Origin: an uncultured Ruminococcus sp.
GTDB lineage: Bacteria; Bacillota; Clostridia; Oscillospirales; Acutalibacteraceae
Length of the DNA: 60,475 bases
Direction: 5' to 3'
Assembly (NCBI GenBank): GCA_902761375.1
Contig: CACWKB010000011.1
Span: 1 to 60,475 of the forward strand
Below the pieces are notes generated by a model. The model had not been told where the DNA came from. It made no database searches and worked only from the letters and a program-made list of their open reading frames with translations. Shown piece after piece: positions 50,712 through 59,892 of this stretch (its first letter is position 1; each line of letters opens with the position of its first letter). Made by a program: the position numbers and the translations under genes.

Positions 50712-51922
50712 AAGCTTTCTCCCGCGATGATGCCGCTTGCAAAGGCGAAGTGGAGGTTGTAGCCGCCGCATTCGCCGCAGATATCCACAGCTTCGCCGCA
50801 AAGGTACAGTCCGCTTACCCTTTTGACGCGCATCGTCCTCTCGTCGATCTCAGCGCCGACCGCGCCGCCCTTGGCGCATTGAGCCTGATCGAAGCCTCCG
50901 AAGCCGCCGACCGAAAAGCTCATCGCTTTTGCGGTATCGGTTATTTTCACAATCTCCCGGTCGCCGAGCTCCGAGCAGAGGCGCGAAAAATCCTTGACTC
51001 CGCTGAGCTTCAGCACAGCCTGTCCGAGCCGCTTGTGCAGCTTTCCGGTGAAAAGATTGTCCGAGGTAAGCTCTGAAAACAGCTCCTTGGCTTCCTTTAA
51101 TGAGGAATATAATTCCTTATCGGAAATATCCGGAAATAAATCGACGGCGACCTTATCGCCGATCTGCGCATAAAGGGAGAGGTTGAAAACGCAGATCCCC
51201 GAGAGAGCGTTTTCAGCAAATTGAAGCTCGCCTTCCTCGACGCGCTTGATTTCACCGTTACCGCCGAGAAGCGTGATTTTGCACGCGGTTCTGATACCCT
51301 TCAGCGACTTGATAACAGCGTCATTCACGGTCAAGGGGCAGAGCGCAGGGTAGAACGGCGCGGTTTTGACTCCGAGATTTCGCAGATAATCGAGCCCCGA
51401 CGCGCTGCCGCCGAGCTTAGGAGATGCCTTTGAGCCGCAGGCGAGCACAAGCTTCTCCGACGTATAGCTTTCATCCCTTGTGGCAACGGTAAAGCCCCGT
51501 TCGGACTTTTTTAGGCTGTTGATCTGAACGCCGCAGATAATATCCGCGCCCGCTTTTTCGCAGCCGAACCGCAAAACGTCGAGCACCGAGCTTGCCTGTC
51601 TGCTGAGAGGGTAATAGCGTCCCTCACCGTCGCAGGTCGTCATAAGCCCGAGAGAAGAGAAGAACGAGAGGATATAGTCCGTATCGCAGCGTTTAAATAC
51701 TTTTCCGCTCTGAGCCTTGAAGCTGCCGACATACCGCTCGCTGCTTATGTTTGCGTGCGTGAGGTTGCATCTGCCGTTGCCGGTCGAGAGCAGCTTTTTG
51801 CCGAGCCTGTCGTTTTTTTCGAGAACGGCAAGCCTCAGCTTTGGATTCTTTCTCAGCGCGGCGACAGCGCACGCCATTCCCGAGGCGCCGCCTCCGATAA
51901 TTATCACATCATAGGATTTCAT
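50708..51922 (-). CDS. HI0933/BaiN-like flavoprotein
   Basis: A 404-residue NAD(P)/FAD oxidoreductase of the HI0933 family, which includes BaiN and aminoacetone-oxidase-annotated proteins. It carries IIIGGGASGMACAVAA, the family-specific NDRLGKKLLSTGNGRCNLTH, and the C-terminal LYLCGEAVDICGECGGYNLHFAFASG. The start at 51922 has AGGTGA 6 bases upstream; the GTG at 51931 is part of that site. Co-transcribed with the second FAD enzyme. Substrate is unknown; some relatives reduce bile acids. Confidence 0.92.
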   Translation of the reverse strand: MKSYDVIIIGGGASGMACAVAALRKNPKLRLAVLEKNDRLGKKLLSTGNGRCNLTHANISSERYVGSFKAQSGKVFKRCDTDYILSFFSSLGLMTTCDGEGRYYPLSRQASSVLDVLRFGCEKAGADIICGVQINSLKKSERGFTVATRDESYTSEKLVLACGSKASPKLGGSASGLDYLRNLGVKTAPFYPALCPLTVNDAVIKSLKGIRTACKITLLGGNGEIKRVEEGELQFAENALSGICVFNLSLYAQIGDKVAVDLFPDISDKELYSSLKEAKELFSELTSDNLFTGKLHKRLGQAVLKLSGVKDFSRLCSELGDREIVKITDTAKAMSFSVGGFGGFDQAQCAKGGAVGAEIDERTMRVKRVSGLYLCGEAVDICGECGGYNLHFAFASGIIAGESL

Positions 51923-51941
51923 GATTTTCACCTAAAAAACA

Positions 51942-51960
51942 AGGCAGCAAAAAGCTGCCT
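51942..51960 (-). terminator. Terminator after the small multidrug export-like gene
   Basis: A 7-bp stem AGGCAGC / GCTGCCT (51942-51948 with 51954-51960), followed on the minus strand by TTGTTTTTT. Confidence 0.7.
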
Positions 51961-51975
51961 GAAAAGTTTAATGCT

Positions 51976-52479
51976 TTAGTGGGGAGCAAGCCAGTCGAAA
52001 ATGCCGTGAACGCCCATGCTGACCGCCAAGCCTGCCGCTCCCATGATAAGACCAGCGATGAGAACTCCGCACATCACGGCGATGGAGCTTTTCTTAAAGC
52101 CCACGTCAAGGAAGCTCGCCGCGAGGGTACCTGTCCAGGCTCCCGTACCGGGAAGAGGGATTCCTACAAAAAGCATCAGCGCGACAAAAATTCCCTTGCC
52201 GGACTTCGCCTGAAGCTTGTTGCCGGCTTTTTCGCCCTTGTTGTAGCACCATGTAAAGAATTTGCCGATGACCTTTTTATCCTTGCCCCAGATCAGTATC
52301 TTGCGCGCGAAGAAATAGATGAAGGGAACGGGCAGCATATTGCCGAGGATACATACTATGTACGCCCAGAAAAGCTCCCAGCCCTGCATATTCATTTTGA
52401 TTGTGGCGACAGGGAGCGCGCCCCTCAGCTCAACGATCGGAACCATGGATATAAAGAATAAAATGATGTAGTTCAGCAA
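51976..52479 (-). CDS. Small multidrug export-like membrane protein (COG2426)
   Basis: A 167-residue polytopic protein. The N-terminal FFISMVPIVELRGALPVA and the central MLFVGIPLPGTGAWTGTLAASFL re-entrant-like segment match the Sm_multidrug_ex/DedA-related family. The family name is historical; lipid scrambling or transport by relatives is possible. Its promoter and start lie in the divergent region with the VanZ-like gene. Confidence 0.85.
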   Translation of the reverse strand: MLNYIILFFISMVPIVELRGALPVATIKMNMQGWELFWAYIVCILGNMLPVPFIYFFARKILIWGKDKKVIGKFFTWCYNKGEKAGNKLQAKSGKGIFVALMLFVGIPLPGTGAWTGTLAASFLDVGFKKSSIAVMCGVLIAGLIMGAAGLAVSMGVHGIFDWLAPH

Positions 52480-52599
52480 ACCTTATCTCTCCTAATTATT
52501 CAATCTAAGTTAGTATAGCAGAAAAAGTGAGATTTTTCAAGTTCTATTTGCTATCTTTGGTAAAATTATACGTATATTATTAAAATGCTTTAATATCCA

Positions 52600-52627
52600 T
52601 TGACTTTGTTATCAAATCGGGTAAAAT
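52600..52627 (+). promoter_or_regulatory. Promoter of the VanZ-MATE operon
   Basis: TTGACT (52600-52605), 16 bases, TAAAAT (52622-52627), 36 bases before the GTG start. Confidence 0.55.
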
Positions 52628-52662
52628 GTATAGGTAAGATATAGAAATAGGCAGGTGAGCCC

Positions 52663-53163
52663 GTGAAAGAAAAAGCCTCTTTGCGTAACCGGTCCGGAAT
52701 CGTATTCGCCGTGCTGTCGGTTTTGATGATAGCCTTTGCGTTTATCCACTCGTCGATGAACGCGGACACTTCCTCGGCAGAGAGCGACGGCATAGAGAAG
52801 CTTATCATGAATATCCTCAGGCTGTTCGGGATTTCCGATATTTCTCATATCAGCCTGCGCAAGATCGCGCATTTTTCCGAATTCACCGTGATCGGTGCAT
52901 TGCTGTGCTGCACCGCGCACAGCTTTTTCCCGGAAAAGACATACCGAATTTCTCCGCTTGTTCTGCTTATCGGTCTGCTCTGCGCGCTCTGTGACGAAAC
53001 CATTCAAATCTTCAGTGAGGGCAGGGCGAGTCTTGTCACCGACGTGTGGATCGACTTCGGCGGCGTTGTTACCGGCACGGCGCTGATACTCCTGCTTTTC
53101 CTGATCATAGATCGAATAAAACAAAAACGAGGGTTGAAAAAAACGAATGAGTCAAAAAGCTAA
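52663..53163 (+). CDS. VanZ-like family membrane protein
   Basis: A 166-residue VanZ-family protein with four hydrophobic segments. The family core is the LRKIAHFSEFTVIGALL segment, then CDETIQIFSEGRASLVTDVWIDFGG. The GTG start follows AGGTGAG. VanZ proteins are associated with teicoplanin resistance in enterococci and otherwise have unknown roles. The end overlaps the MATE gene by 17 bases. Confidence 0.9.
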   Translation: MKEKASLRNRSGIVFAVLSVLMIAFAFIHSSMNADTSSAESDGIEKLIMNILRLFGISDISHISLRKIAHFSEFTVIGALLCCTAHSFFPEKTYRISPLVLLIGLLCALCDETIQIFSEGRASLVTDVWIDFGGVVTGTALILLLFLIIDRIKQKRGLKKTNESKS

Positions 53164-54562
53164 AACCGAAAATAAAATGGGCACCATGCCCATGCCGAAG
53201 CTGATATTTTCGATGTCGCTTCCGGCAATGCTGTCGATGACGATCATGGCGATGTACAATGTTGTGGACAGCATCTTCGTCAGCCGCTTCGATATGAACG
53301 GACTTACCGCCGTAAACGTCGGATATCCGCTGCAGCTTCTTCTGATAGCCGCCTCCGTGGGTACCGCGATAGGCGTAAACTCGCTGGTCTCCCGAAAGTT
53401 AGGCGAGAGGGACTTCGCAATGGCGAATTCCGCCGCTACTCACGGCTTGGTGCTGGGGCTGTTTACATATCTGTTCTTCCTGCTGTTCGGTCTGTTCGGA
53501 GTTCGTCCGATGATGTCCCTGTTCAGCAGCGACGAGGTCGTAATCAACTACGGCGTTCAGTATTTCACCTGTGTGCTCTGCTGCTCGCTGTTTGCGATAA
53601 TCCAGATCATGATCGAAAAAACGCTGCAGGCTACGGGCAATATGATCTATCCGATGCTGTTCCAGCTCACGGGCGCGGTGGTCAACATCATCTTTGACCC
53701 GCTGCTTATCTTCGGCGTGGGCTTCTTCCCGAGGCTCGGCGTGCTCGGCGCGGCGATCGCAACGGTTTTCGGACAATTCTGCGGCATGGTTTTCTCGATA
53801 ATCATCCTCTTTGCCAAAAAGCACTATGTTACGATCGATTTCAAGGGCTTCAGGCTAAACGCAGCCACGATCAAAAGCATCTACACCGTCGGCGTCCCCT
53901 CTATTATTATGCAGAGCATCGGCGCTGTTATGATGTTCGGTCTCAACGGAATCTTCCGCGTCGTCGATTCCACGGTCTCGATCAACGTGTTCGGCATTTA
54001 TTTCAAGCTGCAGAGCTTTGTGTTCATGCCGTGCTTCGGACTCAATCAGGGTGTGCTGCCGGTCATCGGCTACAACTACGGCGCGCGCAATAAAAAGCGT
54101 ATGTACTCAGCGCTGAAGATCGGAATAATCATCGCGCTTGTGATAATGGCGGTCGGCGTTACGCTGATGTGGCTGATGCCCGACAGACTGCTTTCGCTTT
54201 TCGGCAGCGAGGAGAGCTTCAAGAACGTCTCAGCCGAGGAGCTTATGGACATCGGTCAATGGGCGTTCCGCATCGTCAGTCTCTGTTTCCTGCCTGCTGC
54301 CGCAGGCATCCTGTTCACCACTCTGTTCCAGGCGGTGGGCAAGGGCGTTCGCAGCATGATGATGTCGATATGCCGCCAGCTTTTGCTGCTGCTGCCGATC
54401 GCCGCGCTGCTGACCTTTACTCTCGGCGTCAGATATGTGTGGTTCGCGTTCCCGATCGCGGAGCTCGGCTCGCTCGCGTTGGCGATAGCCTTCTTCATCA
54501 ATCTCGTCAAGGGCGATTTCAAACGCCTCGACGCTCCCGCAGGACTTGAAAGCAAGCAATGA
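53147..54562 (+). CDS. MATE-family efflux transporter
   Basis: A 471-residue transporter with 12 hydrophobic segments in two pseudo-repeats. MATE features are the start with PMPKLIFSMSLPAMLSM, DSIFVSRFDMNGLTAVNVGYPL, and the second half with GLNQGVLPVIGYNYGAR. It probably exports cationic drugs or metabolites by Na+ or H+ antiport; the substrate is unknown. Confidence 0.95.
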   Translation: MSQKAKTENKMGTMPMPKLIFSMSLPAMLSMTIMAMYNVVDSIFVSRFDMNGLTAVNVGYPLQLLLIAASVGTAIGVNSLVSRKLGERDFAMANSAATHGLVLGLFTYLFFLLFGLFGVRPMMSLFSSDEVVINYGVQYFTCVLCCSLFAIIQIMIEKTLQATGNMIYPMLFQLTGAVVNIIFDPLLIFGVGFFPRLGVLGAAIATVFGQFCGMVFSIIILFAKKHYVTIDFKGFRLNAATIKSIYTVGVPSIIMQSIGAVMMFGLNGIFRVVDSTVSINVFGIYFKLQSFVFMPCFGLNQGVLPVIGYNYGARNKKRMYSALKIGIIIALVIMAVGVTLMWLMPDRLLSLFGSEESFKNVSAEELMDIGQWAFRIVSLCFLPAAAGILFTTLFQAVGKGVRSMMMSICRQLLLLLPIAALLTFTLGVRYVWFAFPIAELGSLALAIAFFINLVKGDFKRLDAPAGLESKQ

Positions 54563-54607
54563 ATAATGCGCTCATCTTTTTGCATATTATGCAATGAGGT
54601 GAGCGTT

Positions 54608-54961
54608 TTGCATTATGATGATTATGAATACTGCTCGGACTGGCAGAGCGTCAGCCGGAGCGAATATCCCGAACAGATCGAACCGATGCCGGACGAGGAG
54701 GAAGAGGAGAGCATAGCTCCTGCGGTCAAGACGGCGAAGACTGCTGCTTCAAAGCAGCTTTTGCTTACCCTCCAGCTTGCGGCCTGCGTGCTGCTCGCTC
54801 TGGCTGCCTTTGTGCTGAAAAACACGGGCGGCGAGACCTATCGGGCGGTCAGAGAGTGGTATTACCGCCAGATAAATTCCTCGATAATCTCTGACGGCGA
54901 CCGAGGCTTTGATTTGGGTCGGATGTTCAGCTCGGCAACGGCTGATGAAGCTGCGGATTAG
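54608..54961 (+). CDS. Small single-pass membrane protein, SpoIVFA-like position
   Basis: A 117-residue protein with an acidic N-terminus (PMPDEEEEESIAP), a transmembrane helix (~residues 57-78, LLTLQLAACVLLALAAFVL) and a short C-terminal part (EWYYRQINSS). TTG 54608 is chosen because AGGTGA lies 6 bases upstream. It directly precedes and overlaps a SpoIVFB-like M50 protease by 17 bases. In Bacillus the equivalent neighbour is SpoIVFA, which controls that protease through its LytM domain; here no LytM domain is present. The role as a SpoIVFA-like tether is inferred from context only. Confidence 0.6.
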   Translation: MHYDDYEYCSDWQSVSRSEYPEQIEPMPDEEEEESIAPAVKTAKTAASKQLLLTLQLAACVLLALAAFVLKNTGGETYRAVREWYYRQINSSIISDGDRGFDLGRMFSSATADEAAD

Positions 54962-55553
54962 GGGCGTCGAGCTCAGGCTCTCGTTCTCGCTGCTCTGCCT
55001 TGCGGCGGTCTGCGTGATACTCGGAATAATGCCTGGGCTGCTCTGCTGCGCTGCGGCGGTCACGATCCACGAGCTCGGACATCTTATCGTGATGCTTCAT
55101 TACGGCGACAAGCCGTCCGAGATCCGAGTTTCGCTCTTTGAGATAGCCATAAAGGACAAAAACAGAGCCCAAAGGAGCGACAGACAAAACTTTTTTATTA
55201 TTTTTTTCGGTCCATTCGTCAATTTTATTTGTTTTCTTCTGTTTTTTCTGCTATACTTAATGGGTAACGATTTGTTTCTGAGCTTGGCGGCGGCGAATCT
55301 GTCGGTGGGACTGTTCAACAGCCTGCCCGTTCTCTCGCTCGACGGAGGCCAGCTTCTGTTTTTGCTGCTGTCGAGGAAAAGGGACGCGCGCTTTGCCGAA
55401 AGGACGGTCAACGTGCTCTCGTTCATCACGATATTTCCGCTCGCGGCGCTCGGATTCATTCTGCTGTTTCATTCCAAATACAATTTTTCGCTGCTTATGG
55501 TCTGCGGCTATATCGTTTTATCGCTGCTCAGCCGCAAAAACAGCGTGTTTTAG
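54945..55553 (+). CDS. SpoIVFB-like site-2 (M50) metalloprotease
   Basis: A 202-residue intramembrane protease. HELGH (His42, Glu43, His46) supplies zinc ligands and the catalytic Glu; NSLPVLSLDGGQ carries the conserved Asp ligand in the NxxPxxxLDGG motif. About six hydrophobic segments. In Bacillus, SpoIVFB cleaves pro-SigmaK during sporulation. The length is short, without the C-terminal CBS domain of SpoIVFB, as in many Clostridia. The start at 54945 lies inside the previous gene without an obvious Shine-Dalgarno site, which suggests coupling. Confidence 0.82.
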   Translation: MKLRIRGVELRLSFSLLCLAAVCVILGIMPGLLCCAAAVTIHELGHLIVMLHYGDKPSEIRVSLFEIAIKDKNRAQRSDRQNFFIIFFGPFVNFICFLLFFLLYLMGNDLFLSLAAANLSVGLFNSLPVLSLDGGQLLFLLLSRKRDARFAERTVNVLSFITIFPLAALGFILLFHSKYNFSLLMVCGYIVLSLLSRKNSVF

Positions 55554-55562
55554 GGGGAAATC

Positions 55563-57419
55563 ATGGTTAGCAAGGAAGTTGAAAGGCTGCTGCTCAAGGT
55601 GCAAAAGCCCGGACGTTACGTCGGCGGCGAGTTGAACGCCGTGATCAAGGATAAAAAGCAGGTCGATCTGCGCTTTGCGTTCTGCTTTCCCGACACATAT
55701 GAGGTCGGGATGTCGCACCTCGGCATGAAGATACTTTACAGTTTGTTCAACAGCGTTGACTATATCTGGTGCGAGCGCGTCTTTGCGCCGTGGATGGATA
55801 TGGAGGAGCTGATGCGTGAGAAGGGCATTCCGCTTTACGCGCTCGAGAGCGGCGACCCGCTGAGTGATTTTGATTTTATCGGCTTCACCCTGCAGTATGA
55901 GCTGAGCTACACAAACGTGCTGAATATGCTCAGGCTCGGCAATATACCGATTCTTTCGCGTGACCGCACTGAGCTTAAAAACATCGTCGTCGCCGGAGGT
56001 CCCTGCGCCTGCAACCCCGAGCCGATCGCCGACTTTATCGATCTCTTCTTCATCGGAGAGGGCGAGGAGGTCGACCTCGAGGTGATGGAGCTGTTTCGCG
56101 CCTGCCGCGCCGATGGCGTGAGCAAGGCTGAGTTTTTAAGGCGCTGCGCCGAGATCGAGGGCGTCTACGTTCCGTCTCTTTATGAGGTGGATTACAACGA
56201 CGACGGCACGATAAAGAGCTTTACACCAAAGGACGGCGCTCCGCAGGTCATTCACAAGAGGCTGATGAAGCGCATGGACGAGAGCTTTTATCCCGATAAT
56301 TTCGTGGTGCCGCTTGTCGAGATCGTCCACGACCGTGCGGTTCAGGAGATATTCAGGGGCTGCATCCGCGGCTGCCGCTTCTGTCAGGCGGGCTTTCTTT
56401 ACCGCCCCGTAAGAGAAAAATCGCCCGAGGTGATAGACGCCCAGTGCCGCGCGCTGTGCGAGAACACGGGTTACGACGAGGTCTCGCTGTCCTCGCTGAG
56501 CTCGAGCGACTACAGCAGGATAGTTCCGCTGCTCGAGAGGCTGACTGAATGGACGGGAGAGGAGAAGGTCAGCATTTCGCTGCCGTCCCTGCGCGTCGAC
56601 GGCTTTACCGACGAGATAATGAACAGGATCAAAACCGTGCGCAAGAGCGGATTGACCTTTGCTCCCGAGGCAGGCAGCCAGAGACTGCGCGACGTTATCA
56701 ACAAAAACGTGCAGCATGACGAGCTGATGCAGACCTGCGCGACCGCCTTTGCCGGAGGCTGGACGACCGTCAAGCTGTACTTTATGATCGGTCTGCCCAC
56801 CGAGACCTTGGACGACGTTGCCTACATAGCCCATCTCGGACAGGCTGTGGTCGATACATACTACAATACTCCGAATCACGCCAAGGGGAAGTCTGTCAGG
56901 GTGACGGTCTCGGCTTCCTCATTCGTTCCCAAGCCCTTCACGCCCTTCCAGTGGGAGCCTCAGGACACCATACCGCTCCTGCATGAGAAGCAGGCGCATA
57001 TCAAGGAGAGCATCACTACAAAGAAAATCACCTTCAATTACCACGACGCGGACACGAGCTTTTTGGAGGCGGTGTTCGCCAGGGGAGACCGCAGGCTGTG
57101 CAGGGCGATGGAGCTTGCCTGCGAGCGCGGCTTCCATTTTGACGGCTGGAGCGACTGCTTCGATCTGTCGAAGTGGCTGGAGATATTTGAGGAGTGCGGG
57201 ATCGATCCGGCGTTTTACGCCAACCGCCGACGCTCCTTTGACGAGATACTGCCGTGGGATCATCTCGATTACGGAGTGAGCAAGGCGTTTCTGAAAAAGG
57301 AATGCGAAAAGGCATACGGCGGCGAGACAACGCCGCATTGCAGACTGAAATGCAGCGGCTGCGGAGCGGCTAAGTACGGGGAGGGAGTTTGCTTTGAAAA
57401 ACGTCAGGATATGGTTTAA
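55563..57419 (+). CDS. B12-binding-type radical SAM protein (TIGR03960-like)
   Basis: A 618-residue protein. The N-terminal ~180 residues are a degenerate B12-binding domain (FCFPDTYEVGMSHLGMKILY, VAGGPCACNPEP). The radical SAM core has GCIRGCRFCQAGF, the CxxxCxxC 4Fe-4S motif (around residue 270). It belongs to the TIGR03960 group, usually followed by a TIGR03936 protein and rng upstream of rplU. Function is unknown, possibly an RNA or ribosome modification. It overlaps the next gene by 26 bases. Confidence 0.92.
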   Translation: MVSKEVERLLLKVQKPGRYVGGELNAVIKDKKQVDLRFAFCFPDTYEVGMSHLGMKILYSLFNSVDYIWCERVFAPWMDMEELMREKGIPLYALESGDPLSDFDFIGFTLQYELSYTNVLNMLRLGNIPILSRDRTELKNIVVAGGPCACNPEPIADFIDLFFIGEGEEVDLEVMELFRACRADGVSKAEFLRRCAEIEGVYVPSLYEVDYNDDGTIKSFTPKDGAPQVIHKRLMKRMDESFYPDNFVVPLVEIVHDRAVQEIFRGCIRGCRFCQAGFLYRPVREKSPEVIDAQCRALCENTGYDEVSLSSLSSSDYSRIVPLLERLTEWTGEEKVSISLPSLRVDGFTDEIMNRIKTVRKSGLTFAPEAGSQRLRDVINKNVQHDELMQTCATAFAGGWTTVKLYFMIGLPTETLDDVAYIAHLGQAVVDTYYNTPNHAKGKSVRVTVSASSFVPKPFTPFQWEPQDTIPLLHEKQAHIKESITTKKITFNYHDADTSFLEAVFARGDRRLCRAMELACERGFHFDGWSDCFDLSKWLEIFEECGIDPAFYANRRRSFDEILPWDHLDYGVSKAFLKKECEKAYGGETTPHCRLKCSGCGAAKYGEGVCFEKRQDMV

Positions 57420-58053
57420 GAAGGACTATGAGTGCCGTTATATCTCACACCTCGACCTTAACCGCGCGATGCTGCGCGCTCTCCATAAGAGCAAGATCCC
57501 GATCTGGCATACCGAGGGCTTCAATCCTCATCCCTTCGCCACCTTTCCGCTTCCGCTGTCTCTCGGCTTCCGCGGAGTGAACGAGTGCATGGACGTCAAG
57601 CTCGAGGATGATAATTATTCTTTTGAAGAAATAATAACAAGGCTGAACGCCTGCCTGCCGCGCGGTATTCAGGTTTTCAAGGTCACCGAGGCGGTCATGA
57701 AGGCGGGCAAGGTCGCCTTTGCCGATTTCACGATCAGGCTCAGCCACCCGACCACCTCGACCAAGACCATCCTCGCTCAGGTTCAGGCTCTGTTCGATAA
57801 AGAGGCTATCGTCATCGAAAAGAGATCAAAGAGGGGCTTGAAGGAGGTCGATATCAGGCAGGGTATCCGCTCATATGAGATCAGGGAATGCTTTGATTTT
57901 GTCGAGATGCATTTGGTACTCTCGGCGGGCAGCAGCGACAACCTCAATCCCAATCTGATAATCGCCGCGCTTGAACGTGAGACCGGGCTTGAATATGACG
58001 CGGACATAACGCGAAACGACTTATATAATTCTGATTTTGAATTATTCAGATAG
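57394..58053 (+). CDS. TIGR03936-like (DUF2344) radical-SAM-associated protein
   Basis: A 219-residue protein, habitual partner of TIGR03960 proteins and sometimes fused to them. The N-terminal YECRYISHLDLNRAMLRALHKSKIP and FNPHP are family hallmarks. TTG 57394 follows GGGAGGG by 5 bases inside the preceding gene, indicating tight coupling. Unlike many Clostridia, rng and rplU do not follow. Confidence 0.93.
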   Translation: MKNVRIWFKKDYECRYISHLDLNRAMLRALHKSKIPIWHTEGFNPHPFATFPLPLSLGFRGVNECMDVKLEDDNYSFEEIITRLNACLPRGIQVFKVTEAVMKAGKVAFADFTIRLSHPTTSTKTILAQVQALFDKEAIVIEKRSKRGLKEVDIRQGIRSYEIRECFDFVEMHLVLSAGSSDNLNPNLIIAALERETGLEYDADITRNDLYNSDFELFR

Positions 58054-58061
58054 GTGATTAG

Positions 58062-58751
58062 ATGTTTGAATTTACGATCAGGGACAGTGAGCTGCTAAAT
58101 CAGCTCATGAAGCTGTTTTCGGACTATGTGAACAAGTCCTATAAATTTACGATGCTTTATCTCTCGACGCCCGAGCTATACGAGGCTAAGGAGAACGAGC
58201 GGCTGACGATGATCGCCGTCAACAAGTCGGTGTATCAGAATATTTTCAGCTTTCTGAGGCTCAACGACAGCAATATGCAGTACGCGGCGTTTTCTTGCCT
58301 TGAACGCGCGGTGTATTCGATGCGCCTGTATTCGGTGCTGTACGGTCACGCGGAATATCTGCACAGCTTTATCGCGGGAGCGGAGTTTTCGCTGGACGTC
58401 TGCGAATATGAGATCGCCGAGAAGCAAAAAAAGGATGAGTACAACGAGAACGAGGAGGCCTTTTCGGTCAAGGAGTTCTGCTCGGGACTCGATAAGCTCA
58501 ATTCCTTTGAGCTGAAAAACGCCTCGATCTCGTCGCAGGTCTGCGGCGGCGAGGTCTATCTCGGGATCTCATGCGGAAAGGTCATAAGCGACGAGCTTCA
58601 GGAGGAGGTCCGCAAAAACCTGATCGGCGCTTATCTGTCGCTCAGCAAGCACACGCAGTATTTTTTCAACGGCGGTCTTGACGAGGAGCTCGAGGAGCTT
58701 GAAGGAGAGCTGTACGCCAAATTTGTCGAGTATGTGAGAAAATTCGGATAA
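58062..58751 (+). CDS. Uncharacterised soluble protein
   Basis: A 229-residue protein not recognised. It lacks transmembrane helices, is acidic, and appears mainly helical with a middle segment EYEIAEKQKKDEYNENEEA. It starts 8 bases after the DUF2344 gene and is likely in the same transcript. No function proposed. Confidence 0.7.
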   Translation: MFEFTIRDSELLNQLMKLFSDYVNKSYKFTMLYLSTPELYEAKENERLTMIAVNKSVYQNIFSFLRLNDSNMQYAAFSCLERAVYSMRLYSVLYGHAEYLHSFIAGAEFSLDVCEYEIAEKQKKDEYNENEEAFSVKEFCSGLDKLNSFELKNASISSQVCGGEVYLGISCGKVISDELQEEVRKNLIGAYLSLSKHTQYFFNGGLDEELEELEGELYAKFVEYVRKFG

Positions 58752-58883
58752 AAGCTTCACAAAGATATCCGCTTGTTTTCAAACAGTTTTCACATTGGGG
58801 CGTTACTATATAGTCACAGCAAGAGAAAAGCTGTTAAGATAACCTTCTCCTTAGTTTTTTCATAGATGTTCCTTTATTTGATG

Positions 58884-58914
58884 AAAGACCGACGCCGCAT
58901 CGTCGGTCTTTTGT
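58884..58914 (+). terminator. Terminator before the TIGR01212 radical SAM gene
   Basis: An 11-bp stem AAAGACCGACG / CGTCGGTCTTT (58884-58894 with 58901-58911) followed by TG. It follows a 130-base gene-free stretch (58752-58883). Confidence 0.8.
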
Positions 58915-58933
58915 CATGTGCGGCAGGTGAAAT

Positions 58934-59848
58934 ATGTATTATTATTCCTTAAACGAATATTTACAAAAGACCTTCGGCGAGAAGGTCTACAAGATTTCTC
59001 TCGACGGCGGTATGACCTGTCCCAACCGCGACGGAACTCTTGACACTCGCGGTTGTATTTTTTGCAGCAGAGGAGGCTCCGGCGAGTTTGCCGCGAGCCG
59101 GACGCTGACTGTGACCGAGCAGCTTGAACAGGCAAAAGAGAGGATACGCTCAAAAACCGACTGCAGGAAGTTCATCGCGTATTTTCAGCCGTTCACCAAC
59201 ACCTACGCGCCGGTCGTATATCTCAAAAGCATATTCGAGGAGGCGACGGCTCCGGAGGATATCGCCGCGCTGTCAATAGCCACCAGACCCGACTGTCTCG
59301 GCGACGACGTGCTCGCCCTGCTCGGGGAGCTCAACGCGGTGAAGCCTGTATGGGTCGAGCTCGGACTGCAGACCATCCATCCCGAGACCGCCGCATATAT
59401 CCGCAGAGGCTACGAGCTTTCGGTATATGACCGGGCGGCTGAAAGGCTCAGGAACGCGGGCATTCAGGTCATCACCCATGTAATTCTCGGTCTGCCCGGC
59501 GAAAGCCGGGAGATGATGCTCGAAACCGTGAGATACGCAGGGGAGAGGAGCGACGGGATCAAGCTGCAGCTTCTTCATGTCCTGCGCGATACCGATCTTT
59601 ACGAGGATTATAAGCGCCAAGCGTTTCACGTGATGAGCCTCGAAGAGTATGCCGAGCTGCTTTGCGACTGCGTCGAGGCGCTTCCGAAACAGGTCGTTAT
59701 CCACCGTCTGACGGGCGACGGAGACAAAAGGCTCCTTGTCGCTCCGCTTTGGAGCGGCGATAAAAAGCGCGTTCTCAATACGATCCGCCGGGAATTTGAG
59801 CGCAGGAATGTTGTTCAGGGAAATAAATTTGAAAAAAATCAAAAATAG
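58934..59848 (+). CDS. TIGR01212 family radical SAM protein (YtqA/YhcC-like)
   Basis: A 304-residue radical SAM protein. The cluster motif is CPNRDGTLDTRGCIFC, where C-x8-C-like spacing distinguishes this family from classical CxxxCxxC enzymes. ATRPDCLGDDVLALL and the C-terminal YAELLCDCVEALPKQVVIHRLTGDG are typical. Function is unproven; tRNA or cofactor modification has been suggested for relatives. Confidence 0.92.
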   Translation: MYYYSLNEYLQKTFGEKVYKISLDGGMTCPNRDGTLDTRGCIFCSRGGSGEFAASRTLTVTEQLEQAKERIRSKTDCRKFIAYFQPFTNTYAPVVYLKSIFEEATAPEDIAALSIATRPDCLGDDVLALLGELNAVKPVWVELGLQTIHPETAAYIRRGYELSVYDRAAERLRNAGIQVITHVILGLPGESREMMLETVRYAGERSDGIKLQLLHVLRDTDLYEDYKRQAFHVMSLEEYAELLCDCVEALPKQVVIHRLTGDGDKRLLVAPLWSGDKKRVLNTIRREFERRNVVQGNKFEKNQK

Positions 59849-59892
59849 ACTTGATTTTTCCGAAAATCTTTGATATAATAATCAGCGGACTT

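Noticed and set aside
58752..58883. Small RNA gene in the gap before the terminator at 58884
   Set aside because: A terminator is present, but no promoter with acceptable spacing was found by eye.
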